From Cercozoa sp. M6MM (Eukaryota; Endomyxa: Ascetosporea), in assembly GCA_040357565.1 (NCBI GenBank), contig JBDODJ010000053.1: DNA of 64,000 nt; one strand, 5' to 3'. Of the stretch, positions 53,216-64,000 are shown one piece after another. The first letter of the stretch is position 1, and each line of letters starts with the position of its first letter. The position numbers were made by a program, and so were the translations under genes. Under the pieces are notes generated by a model that was given only the letters and a program-made list of their open reading frames with translations, made no database searches and had not been told where the DNA came from.

Positions 53216-54172
53216 ATGGCGCAGGCAGCCGACCTAACCCGCGAGGTCGTCGGCCATGAGGTAGGCGATTAATTTTTTGTGTCAATCGCGCTGTGATCGG
53301 ACGCGCTGCTGGGGCCCAGCGTTTCGCAACTTCGTGTGATGTGTTGTGTTGTGGTTTTGCCCAGGTGACGGCCTTTGGGTTTGGCTTTTACAAACCAGAA
53401 GAAGTGCTGAAACTCGCCAAGGTCAAAATCACTGAGTCGCAGGTAAAGTTGTTCTTTATCTCCAGTTGTCTGTTCCTCTCCATGCATTTGTGTTGACAGT
53501 CGTTTGATGCGCTTGGCACGCCGGTTCCCAACGGTCTTTTTGATCCGCGCATGGGTACTCTGCCGCTGCCGTCTTTTTGAAGATTGTACTTGCTATGCTT
53601 TGTTTGTCTAGGCCCGATGGAGCGCTTCAGCAGCTGCATCACCTGTGGCCTTCCTGAGCACGAGTGCCCTGGACACATGGTACCCCTCTAACTGAATGAT
53701 ATTCTGTGTATTGCTCATGGCACTACACGCATAGGGTGCGATCGAGCTGGCCGCTCCGTGCTACAATCCGCTCACCTTTCAGGTCCGTGCTCTGGCTCAC
53801 CACATATTTTGTGTAATGCACGTGCTATGTGTTTTGTGTGCAGCTGATGTTGAAACTGCTGTCGCGCACGTGCTTGCAGTGCCATCGACTGGTACACAAA
53901 TGTTTTCCCATCTGTGCGCATGTGTATTGACTGCCGTTTGCGTTTGTTTTCCACAGCGTTTGCCGAAGGAAAAGTTGCGCAACATGCGGATGCGACTCGA
54001 GCTGATCGCACAAGGCCGCCTGTTGGAGGTACGGGACACCAGCGTCGCTTTGGTGTTGTGTCGGAAGTGATTGTCTGCTGTTTGCTGACAGGCATCGCAG
54101 CTGGTGTCGAAGCAAGGCGCCTCAGTTCTGGCCCGAATTGAGAAGTCCGAGGACGGCGAGGTACTACCCACG

Positions 54173-54242
<70 letters not shown>

Positions 54243-56200
54243 GTGTGTGTTACTGTGTGTGTTACTGTGTGTGTATGTGTGTGTGTGTGTGTGTGCGTCA
54301 CTCGTTGATCGGCAGGACATCGCGAGCAGCGACAGCGACGACAGCGACGACAGCGATGACGACAGCAGCAGCAGCAGCGACGACAGCGACAGCAGCGGCA
54401 GCGACGCTGACGACGAGAAGAAGATGGACGATGATGGTGCCACTCACTCCTACTTTGCTGCCCACCAGCGCTCATTTTCGTGAGTTGTGCAGAGAACGAG
54501 GTCCGTTCGGTGAACTGGAGCACGGCCACTCTCGGCAGCATGCAACAAGCGCGCAAGAACATTCTGCGCGACCTGCTGCGCTGCCCCGTCCCGCAGAAGT
54601 AAAACCATTTTCATGCATATTTCTTCACGCACTTGTTACTTGTTACCATGTTGTGACCGCAGGTGTCCGCACTGCTCGGAACCGGCGCGCACTCTGCGCA
54701 ACCACAAGACACTCAAGCTGTTCAAGCGCAAGCAGCGCGCTGCGGTATGTGGACTGTTTCTTTTTGCGTGTCTCTGTGGTGAGTAGGCACATGTTTGTTG
54801 TGCACAGATGGCCGGTCGAAGCAAGCGCTCGGACGAGTTCGAGCAGGTGTGCTGTTGTTTTCTCTGCACGGGTGTGTGCATTGCATTGTTGTGTTTGTAG
54901 GCCAAGGACCGTACGGCGGACCAGCTGATGCTGCCGAACGAGACGCGTGTCCACGTCCAGGAGATGTGGTACTCTTTTTTATACGGCTTGTGTCAATGAT
55001 CCCTGTGGGTGCGTGCTGTGTTGTCAGGCTTGCCGAAGGCGAGTTGTTGCGTCTGCTCTTCGCACGTCCTGCCAGGAAGCTCCTCGCCACCGCCAGTACT
55101 TCTATTGCAGCCTGTTTTTGAAGAGGGACTGATGGGGGAGTATCTGTTGTTGTGTAGGCGAGGCGGACGAGGAGGAGAACCCACTGGAAAACATGTTCTT
55201 CTTGTCGATCTTGGCTGTGCCGCCCGTTCGGTACTCCCTCCTATTTTTCGCCCGTGATATTTGCGAGACTGTCTTCTTTGTTCACAGCTACCGCCCGGCG
55301 TCTCAGATTGGCGATCGCACGGTGGAGCACGCCCAGAACACGTACCCAGTCAGTTTCCAGATGTGTTGATGTGTTTATGTTGTGTACCTGGCGCAGCTAC
55401 TTCCGCGAGATCCTGCAGTTGAACGAGGTACAACGAATGTTTTTTTTTGCCCTTCCGAATCGTGTTTTGTGAATATGAGTTGTATGTGTGCAGGAACTGA
55501 TGTCGATGCAACGTCGGATGCAAGACAAGGCTAAGGATGGTACTAAACACTTATGCTTGTTGATGGCGTTTGATGGTGCTTATCGTTTGCCCACAGGCGC
55601 GACACCGCAGTCGTCTACGCTGCACGCGCGTTTCGTGTCGACGTGGCTTGACTTGCAAGAACAGGTACTCGTGTCCTGTGTTGTAGTCGCAGTTGTCTAC
55701 CCCTATGCGTGAGCTTCTGCGTAGGTCAACTGCCTGATCGATTCGTCGAAGTCGACCAAGGGACTTTCTGCCGACAAGCTTACGCCCGGTATCCGTCAGG
55801 CGCTTGAGAAGAAGCAGGGCCTTTTCCGACAGAATATGATGGGTACTTTTGACCGCACCATTCTTTGCTCAGGTAAAGGGGTGCCGATTCTGTGCAGGCA
55901 AGCGTGTCAATTTTGCCGCTCGTTCTGTCGTCAACCCTGGTCTCTGGATCCACGCCGATGAGGTAAACGGGCATCCTTGACGTGGTGTGCTGTGCACTCT
56001 GGTTTGATTGCAGGTCGGTGTGCCTGAGCCGTTTGCCAAGAAGCTATCTTACCCGCAGCCCGGTATTCATGCGCCATTTCTCGCTGTTTGTGTTTGAGTG
56101 TATGGTGTCTTGTACGTGCCTGCAGTGACCGCGCACAACATGGCCGAGATGCGCCAGCGTGTCATTAACGGACCTGTATTGTTTATCTTTCCTCTCATGG

Positions 56201-56275
<75 letters not shown>

Positions 56276-59257
56276 GGACTGCCGAGACTGTTGGGACTGT
56301 TGGGACTGTTATGTGCGCAGAGCCAGCACCCGGGTGCCAACTTCGTCCAGGACGAGATGGGTCGTCAGGTTTCGCTCGACGGTACGTGTCTTAACCAGAT
56401 GCTTGTGTACACACACGTATATATGGTGGCACAGGCAAGTCTCGCAAGGAGCGTGTGGCCATCGCCGATGCACTCTTGTCGGTGCAGTCCTCCGTCGCTC
56501 GGTACCTTGGGTCTGTGTTGTCTGTTTGTGTTTGAACTGAGTCATGCCTTGTGTTCCCGTAGAGGCAACCGACAGAAAGTCGTGGGTCGCCACCTGCACG
56601 ACGGCGACGTTGTGCTGCTCAACCGTCAGCCGACGCTGCATCGCGCCTCGATTATGGCGCATCGCGTGCGTGTCCTGCGGTATGCCTCTTACGTGCTGGT
56701 GTTGCACCTTGTACCGTTTGTCTGTGTCCACAGCGGTGCCAATGTGATCCGTCTGCACTACACGAACTGCAACTCGTACAATGCCGATTTCGACGTACGT
56801 TCAGCGAGCTTAGGTTTTTTTGTGTCTGGACCCGTATTTCCCATGACAGGGTGACGAAATCAACATGCATTTTCCGCAAAACGAATTGGCACGTGCCGAG
56901 GGTTACCATATCGCGGCCACCAAACACCAGGTATCCCATGTCCGTCTTCTGCTGTGCACGAAGTGGTACGCGTCTGTCCTCGTGTAGTACGTCGGTGCTA
57001 AGGACGGCGAACCGCTGCGCAACCTCATGCAGGATCACGTTGTCGCTGGTGTCTCACTGACCCGCAGGTACCCCGTTTCATTTATGGCTTACACCTACAA
57101 CTAATGTGTTGCTGTGTAGGGATCGGTTCCTAACCAAGATGCAGTACATGCACCTCGTCAATGCCTGGTGCTCTTAGCTCCCCAGTTGTCCAACTTGATA
57201 TGACTGTACCTATTTAGTCTGGCCGCCCTGGACCAAGGCGACAGGCGTGTCACGATGGAGCCGCCTACGATTTGGTAAACACTGGCCACTTTGTTTTTTC
57301 CCGTTGCATGTATTGCATGCGCATAGGGTGCCGGAGCCGCTGTGGACGGGCAAGCAGCTCATCACGACGTTGCTCAACTTGCTGTCTGAGCGGTACCTCC
57401 AGCGTACCGATGAGGGGTTCCGTTGTATCTGTGTGTATTAATGCAGCTACGGCCGTTCGAGTGAGGGCGTTGTTTCCACCGTCACCATGAAGGTACCGTC
57501 CATCCCTTTCGGCTGGTGTGTGCACATCTGTGGGTGTGGGTGTGTAGGGCAAGGCCAAGACGGATCCCTCGATCTGGAACACCGTCAACCGCGAGAAGAC
57601 TGAGGAAGGCGTCATCATTGTAACTACTCCCTTGCTCGTGTACGTGAGCTGAAGCACCTTACTTGTGCTTCAATGTGTCTTTGCACAGGTGCGCCAGAAT
57701 GACTTCTTGACTGGTACTCACACCATGGCAAACACATTCGTATCTCTAACGTGTGCCTGTGCTTGCAGGTGTCATTGACAAGGGTACGATCGGTACGGCG
57801 AGCTTTGGTCTCGTGCACGCTGTGAACGAGTGCCTCGGTACTCTCTTCCTCCGACTGTGACTATATTTTGCATACATTATGACACCTGTGGTTTTCGGCA
57901 GGCACGAGTGCCTCCAGTGACCTGATCACGGCGCTGGGCCATATGCTTACGACGCACATGTACGCGCGTGGTACCTCGCGTCCTGACTCCACTGGGCCTT
58001 GCATCAGTATTCATACACGTGTGCCCAGGCCACACTGCGTCGATCGATGATCTCTTGCTGACGACGGGCACTGAGCAGTAAGTCCTCTTCATACAGTTAT
58101 GCGTCGACAATGATGGCTCGCTGTATGCTTACAGGAAGCGCCACGAGCATATCGTGCAGTCGCAGCGACTTGGTGCTTTGCCGTTACCAGGCATATCTGA
58201 GCCACTGATGCGCAGTGCATTTTTTGAGCAGGTGTCGACGTTGCTGCCAAGTTCACCGACACCGAGCAGGAGGTGCTGCGCAGTGCGGCGGATCGCAACG
58301 AGAGCGAGTTCCGCGCGCGTCTCGCGCTCAAGGCGCGCCTGTGCGAGGACCCGAACGGCGAGCAGGGCATGGACGGCGCCATGAAGGGCCGTTTGAACCC
58401 GATAACGTCGGGCATCATTGCTGACGCACTGCCGTTTGGCCAGGTACCCGCTTGTGTGAGGTGTCAACTGTGTTGTGGACTATTATGTGATGTAGCGCAA
58501 GACTTTCCCGGACAACAACTTCACGCTCATGATCGGCACGGGTGCCAAGGGTACTTTTTTTGTCTCTCATTACTTTTGCTTTGGAATGACGCTCACCTCC
58601 GCGCGAGTGTAGGCTCGCAAGTCAACATGTCGCAGATTGCGTGTTTGCTGGGTCAGCAGGTGCTTTTTCACCGCTTGTGTCTCATACGTTACCTGCACTT
58701 TGGCTTGATGTGCTTTTATTCCCAGGAACTCGAAGGCCATCGTGTGCCGCGCATGGCTTCGGTACTGCTTTGCTCTGTGGGCAAATATGTCATGCATTTC
58801 TGCTGGGCAGGGTAAGACTCTACCGTCATTCGCTCCGTACGACCCGTCCGCGCGTGCTGGTAGACTCAAGTCACGTTGTGTGTGTGATCGGTCTTCGCTA
58901 ACCTCTACCCTGCTGTGTTTTATGAAGGTGGTTACATCACGGATCGTTTCCTGTCGGGCATCCGTCCGCAGGAGTACTTCTTCCACTGCATGGCCGGTCC
59001 GTTTTTCTCAAATGTTTGCCCCGCGTGCGTGTGTGATGTGTCTCACTCTGTCTGCTGGTGTAGGTCGTGAGGGTCTCGTCGATACCGCTGTGAAGACGGC
59101 AAACTCGGGTTACCTGCAACGGTATGACCCACAATGACCTGTGGATGATGTGCTGCGCGTGCCTTTTCATCATGTACACTAAACGTCGGCTGCTTAGCTG
59201 TCTAATCAAGCACCTGGAGACTCTGTCGATGCAGTACGATGGCACTGGTACAGTCGG

Positions 59258-59296
<39 letters not shown>

Positions 59297-61762
59297 GCGT
59301 GTGCGTGTGTGTGCGTGTGCGTGTGTGTGTGTGATTACGCGGGTGTGTGCGTGTGTGATTACGCGGGTGTGCGGGTGTGTGTGTGATTACGCGGGTGTGT
59401 GTGTGTGTGTGATTACGCGGGNNNNNNNNNNCGCGGGTGTGTGTGTGTGTGTGATTACGCGGGTGTGTGTGTGTGTGTCATTGACACAGTGCGCGACAAC
59501 GACGGCAACGTCTTGCAGGTATGCGGGTGTTAGGAGAGAGTGGTTCGCCATGAACTGGCTTATCGTTTCGTGTGTGCGCGCAGTTTGTGTTCGGCAACGA
59601 CGGCCAAGATGTGCAACAGGTATCCTTCTCTTTATTTGCGCGCCTTGTCCTCGTATATATAAAAGCGATACTGTGACAGGCACCGTACATGCGCAAGTTC
59701 GACTTCCTGGTCGAGAACATCAATGCCGTTCGTCATCGTCTCTCTGGCGGGTACCTGTTTTTGATCTGTCAAAAAGTGTCGTTAACACGTGTTTGCGCAC
59801 AGTGAGGGTCAGCAGGGCATCGAGCGTATCATCAAGACGGTCGATACCAAGACAGCCGGCCTGTGGAAGCAGCAAGCGGAGAAGGCGCAAAAACGACAGG
59901 CTCAAGTAGAGAAGGTATATGCGTGTGCGTGTCTTTGTTGGTGCTGTGTGTACTATATGCGCGCTACAGGCGCTACGCAAGAACAAGCGCGTCGAGAAGT
60001 CGCGTCTTCCTCCTGCGCAATTTCTGGTGCCTGCATTCCTGTGTCTGTGTGTCTGTGTCTGTGTCTGTGTGGGGTGTATCTTTCACTGTCGTAGGACCCG
60101 ATGCTGGCACACCTGCCGCCACAGTCGAAACTGGGTGTCGTTTCCGAGAGGTACACACATATGCTATCTATCTGTATTCTATCTCTTTGTATGTGGTGTC
60201 TGTGGTGTCTTTAATGCACAAATTTCGGTGTTGCAGTTTCGACTCGGCGCTCGAGGAATGGATTGCCGAGCAGCTGCAAAAGTCGCAGTCGGTACTCACT
60301 TCATTCGTGTTTGCTGGTGTGTTGCCTGACCACATATTTGTATCAACACAGGACGAGGTGCGTCCTGGCGTCTTGGCTGATGAGTTCCGCCGCCTGATGC
60401 ACTTACGCTGGCTCAAGAATTTGTGCCCGCCGGTAATACACCCGCATTTTTCTGTTGAGTGGTACGCAGATGCGTACGAAATGTAGGGCGAAGCAGTTGG
60501 TGTCGTGGCGGCCCAGTCGCTCGGTGAACCGTCAACGCAGATGACACTCAACACGTGCTTTGACCTGTTTCTGTTTAATCTGTTGAGACAATCTATTCCT
60601 ATGTGCCTATGAAGTTTCCATCTTGCCGGTCACGGTGGTGCCAACGTGACGCTCGGTAGCTTGTTGTTCCCCGATTTCAATGTGCCTGAGGATTCATGCC
60701 TGCAGGTATCCCGCGTCTGCGTGAGATTATCATGAGCGCGTCGCAGGACATCAAAACGCCGTCGATGGCCGTGAGCTTCTTGTCGCGCGCCCAGGAACAG
60801 CAGCGTGCGCAAGCCGAAGACCTCAAGGCTTCGCTCGGTACCCAGTGTTTTTGTGACTATGCGTGTGTCTTGAGGATGTGGTTCGCGCAGGAAAGGTCAT
60901 GCTCAAGGACATTCTGCACTCGATTGAAGTGCACGAGAAGGTCTCGTTCGGCGAAGGTTCCGTCGGTCGCCGTGTCTACACGGTTGCACTCGTTTTCGTC
61001 AAGAACATGCCGGTACTCCCACTTGTGGTCCAATGCGTACTCCCAGTTGTGTTTTCTTGTTAAGCACGTTTGAATGCGGAGCAGGTGTCACCCACGTGGT
61101 CGGCCATCAAGAAGGCGCTTGAAACCAAGTTCATTAAGTTCCTGTGCCGCCTCGTGTCCAAGGCGCCGTCTGTTGCCGAGGTACTACTCCCTGTCTCAGC
61201 TTCGAGCCCTTTCATGGGCCCTCGCACAATTTTCCGTTTTTCTTGCAGGGCGCGTCGGCGCTTCTGAAGACGGCCAAGGCAAAAACGTCATCGCGCAAGA
61301 AGAGCGAGAGCCCCAAGGTACGTGCTGCTTTGCCTTTTGGTCACATACGTGCATTGTGCGTTTCTGAACCGCTGCAGGACGAAGATGACGTTGATTCCGA
61401 CAATGATGACGAGCGTGAGGAGATCGATCATTCCGAAGGTATCAATCCGATTTTGCTGTATTGTGCTTGCGTTGTGCGCTTGTATATGTTTGTGTTTATG
61501 TTGTGTTTGTGTCTGTGTATTGTACAGACGAAGACGAAGAGGAAAGCGAAAGTGAGAGCGAGATGCAGGATGACGGTATCTACACTAAATGTTGTGTACG
61601 CGTGTCTGCATTGTACCTGTGTTGCCGCAGAGGCAGACGAGATTGCCACTGTGGGCGATGGTATGAACACAACCTCATAGTCGCACATTTTGCTCTTTGA
61701 CATGTTGTGTTTTCGCACAGAAGACCCGCACGACGTCACTGATGTCTCCACCGTTGGTACAA

Positions 61763-61812
<50 letters not shown>

Positions 61813-61822
61813 NNNNNNNNNN

Positions 61823-61870
<48 letters not shown>

Positions 61871-63562
61871 CACTGGTTGACCTGTAACACTCTTAGGTGG
61901 CTATGATTCGGATAACGAGCGTACCGACATCCGCTCTGCGATGACAGACGAACCGCGTGACAGCAAGGTTAGCTACGACGTTTGTGTTGGTGTCTTGTAT
62001 TTACGTGGCGCGTTATGTGTGCTCCACAGAAAACCGCCGAACCAGCAGTGTCACGCCGTGCCGCGAAACTGGCCTTCTCGCATCCGGTACCGAAATTTCT
62101 TTTGTGTGTTGTATATGCACGTTCTACCGTGGTGGCGTGCAGCTGCTGTCGGGTGTGTACTACACTCGGAAGCAACGAAAGAACCAGCATGATCGGTGCA
62201 GACTGCTTTGCAGAGTGTATCTTATTTTGTGTCACTTTTTAACTCTTTTTTGCAGATGCGAGGTGGCTTTATCGCTCCCGCTGTCAGCTGGCAAGGTACC
62301 ACTTGATTGAGATCGTGTTTATCTGCTTATTTGCTACTTGTGAAAAAGGTCCTGATGGCGTCGCTGGCAGAGCGTGCCGCCGAGCGTGTGGCCGTGCAGT
62401 CGACGCGCGGAATCTCCAAGGGCTATGTGGTAGACCATCATAAACAGTCTTTGATGACTTTCATCCCCTGTACACACACACGGTATAGGTGACGAGCGAG
62501 CCGCGTTTCCCTCGCTCGGGTGCCAAGCAGGAGGTTTTGCTGCAGACGGACGGTGTCAATTTCGATGTCATGTGGAAGCACGCTGATGTGATTGGTATTA
62601 CCCGGGTACATGCTGAAGCCTGCAATGTTGTGGTTGTACATTATGCTTGGCTTAGATGTGAATCGCATTCACACGAACGATATCGGCGCGATCTTGCACA
62701 CTTACGGTAGAGGCTCCTGTTGACGTAGCCTGTGTCGGTTTCAGTGTTTGTGTCTTGGCAGGTGTGGAGGCTGCGAATGCTTCGATCCAGCATGAAATTG
62801 CATCTGGTATGCACCGTTGAATAATTGCTGTCACTGTATGAGATCATGCGGTGCTGTTTTCCCGCAGTGTTCGGCGTGTACGGTATTGAGGTGGACCCGC
62901 GCCATCTGTCGTTGGTACTGCGCATTCCTTTTTGAACAGTGAACTTTGATTTATCCGTGCTGTGTCATGCTGTCTAAATTTAGGTGGCGGACTACATGAC
63001 ATTCGAGGGTGGCTTCCGTCCGTTTAACCGCATTGTATGTTTTGCTGTTAATTCTGCATGTATGTTGAAGTGTGGCATCTGCACGTGCGCTGTATTTAGG
63101 GTTTGAGCAACAACGTGTCGCCGCTTCTGAAGATCACGTACGAAACTTCGGCGCAGTTCTTGGTGAACGCCTGTGTCACCGGTGCTTGCTGATTTATGTC
63201 TGCTAGGCTGTCTGTGTTAAATCTGTATGTCTACAGGTGACGTGGACAACATGGAAACCCCGTCGGCGCGTATCATTGGCGGACACCTGGCCCGCACCGG
63301 CACTGGTATAGGATTTTGCGCTTCTGTTGGATATGCACGGTGGATGTGGGCGGAGTTGTAGGTGCGTTCGAGTTGCTACAGCCGCTGGAGATGCGCAATG
63401 TCAGTGATGATTCGGATTTTGAGGTAAATTGGTGGTCGATACCATTCTAAATTGATTTTGAGAGTCTGGATGTCATAGAGCGACTCGGAAAGTGAGGAGT
63501 CAGATTCTTCAGGCGATTCCAGCGATGTTGAGGGTATATTCACCTGCACACACACACGCGCG

Positions 63563-63636
<74 letters not shown>

Positions 63637-63888
63637 CATATACATGACACACATTTACGCACGCATGCAGTAGATTCGTCATCCAGTGGTGAGAATGAGA
63701 GTGACGAAGAGGACGAAACTGAGAGCGACGAAGAGGAGACGGCGACTCAAGACACCGGCGCTGGTAGCGAAGACGAGTTGGAAGCTGAATCTGAGAGTGA
63801 CGCGTCTTCGGATTCTGGGACGAGCAGCAACGAGTCCAGCGACTCCGACAGCGATTCCGAAGCATCGACTGCAAGCGACAGTGATTAG
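53216..63888 (+). CDS. RPA1: DNA-directed RNA polymerase I largest subunit RPA1 (RPA190/POLR1A)
   Basis: Catalytic subunit of RNA polymerase I, which makes rRNA in the nucleolus. Start: [20 protein letters not shown] then [20 protein letters not shown]. The zinc site is [20 protein letters not shown] and [19 protein letters not shown], then [16 protein letters not shown]. An acidic insert, [17 protein letters not shown] and following, typical of Pol I, is at about 54318-54425. The active site [20 protein letters not shown] is intact across an intron (about 56781-56890). [20 protein letters not shown] then [20 protein letters not shown] gives the bridge helix/trigger loop. [33 protein letters not shown] and [20 protein letters not shown] follow. 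A second acidic insert is at 61380-61980. [28 protein letters not shown] is the usual end, but a further roughly 130-residue Ser/Asp/Glu tail follows before TAG at 63886. Confidence 0.96.
54175..54297 (+). repeat. Intronic (GT)n microsatellite with TACTGTGTGT units
   Basis: GT repeats on the RPA1 coding strand, with three TTACTGTGTGTG interruptions, in the intron just before the first acidic insert. Confidence 0.94.
56202..56273 (+). repeat. Intronic (GT)n microsatellite
   Basis: Uninterrupted GT repeats ending in a G run inside an RPA1 intron. Confidence 0.94.
59263..59478 (+). repeat. Intronic GT-rich minisatellite with assembly gap (N at 59422-59431)
   Basis: After a (GT)n block, units of GTGATTACGCGGG plus variable GT repeats recur about six times on the RPA1 coding strand. 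The gap falls inside the array, so copy number is unresolved. Confidence 0.93.
61766..61868 (+). repeat. Intronic (GT)n microsatellite with assembly gap (N at 61813-61822)
   Basis: GT repeats on the RPA1 coding strand in the intron of the second acidic insert. Confidence 0.95.
63547..63645 (+). repeat. Compound (CA)n(CG)n(TA)n(GT)n(TA)n tract in an RPA1 intron
   Basis: CA, CG, TA and GT blocks follow each other. The CA/CG and GT arms around the TA core are largely complementary, so the intron can fold back on itself. Alternating purine-pyrimidine sequence of this kind is also Z-DNA-prone. Confidence 0.9.
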
Positions 63889-63903
63889 TTTGTTAGTTTG
63901 TTA

Positions 63904-63951
63904 CAGACTGACTCAGATTATGCATTCTCCGCGGGGATAAACCGAACCCAG
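63904..63951 (+). repeat. Dispersed repeat family 1, copy C
   Basis: CAGACTGACTCAGATTATGC then ATTCTCCGCGGGGATAAACC and GAACCCAG, lying just after the RPA1 stop. It matches the minus-strand copy at 31256-31301 over about 45 nt. Direct repeats of GGTCTAGAAT follow up to the window end. Confidence 0.75.
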
Positions 63952-64000
63952 ACCCCGTGATACAGGGGTCTAGAATGGTCTAGAATAATCTAACACATTT

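Overview
This window is nuclear DNA from an intron-dense eukaryote, most likely a unicellular lineage (protist or basal fungus-like). No open frame is long. Conserved proteins are assembled from short exons separated by introns of about 45-80 nt that start GT (very often GTAC) and end AG (often TGCAG). Dinucleotide microsatellites are abundant, and five runs of ten N mark assembly gaps, all inside such repeats. The exact lineage cannot be named from the sequence; the [11 protein letters not shown] RNA polymerase II tail, stand-alone dihydroorotase, fused LKR/SDH and coronin are clues only. There are no CRISPR, operon or plasmid features.

Layout, left to right: BAR-domain protein (-), ER thioredoxin/PDI-like membrane protein (+), USE1-like SNARE (+), dihydroorotase (-), DIS3L2-like RNase II exonuclease (+), a doubtful small gene (-), coronin (-), bifunctional aminoadipic semialdehyde synthase (+), SPFH/band-7 membrane protein (-), three-PH-domain protein (+), PUB/UBX Cdc48 cofactor (+), splicing factor CWC22 (-), RNA polymerase II largest subunit RPB1 (+), DNA polymerase epsilon subunit B (-) and RNA polymerase I largest subunit RPA1 (+). 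Every confident minus-strand gene has a plus-strand gene starting 190-430 bp from its start codon, giving six head-to-head pairs. Gene-poor stretches (1-1868, 30904-32181, 47833-49293 and the right edge) carry short degenerate dispersed repeats.

The genes are housekeeping: membrane shaping and trafficking (BAR, USE1, SPFH, PH), ER redox, pyrimidine synthesis, lysine catabolism, actin regulation, RNA decay, ubiquitin-Cdc48 function, splicing, transcription and replication. No novel gene system stands out. The most unusual signals are architectural: (GT)n tracts that lie inside introns and are GT on the coding strand of their gene in essentially every case, introns placed in register with the RPB1 heptad repeat, a GTAC-rich 5' splice site, and a long acidic serine-rich tail on RPA1. 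Coordinates given for coding regions are start codon to stop codon and include introns.
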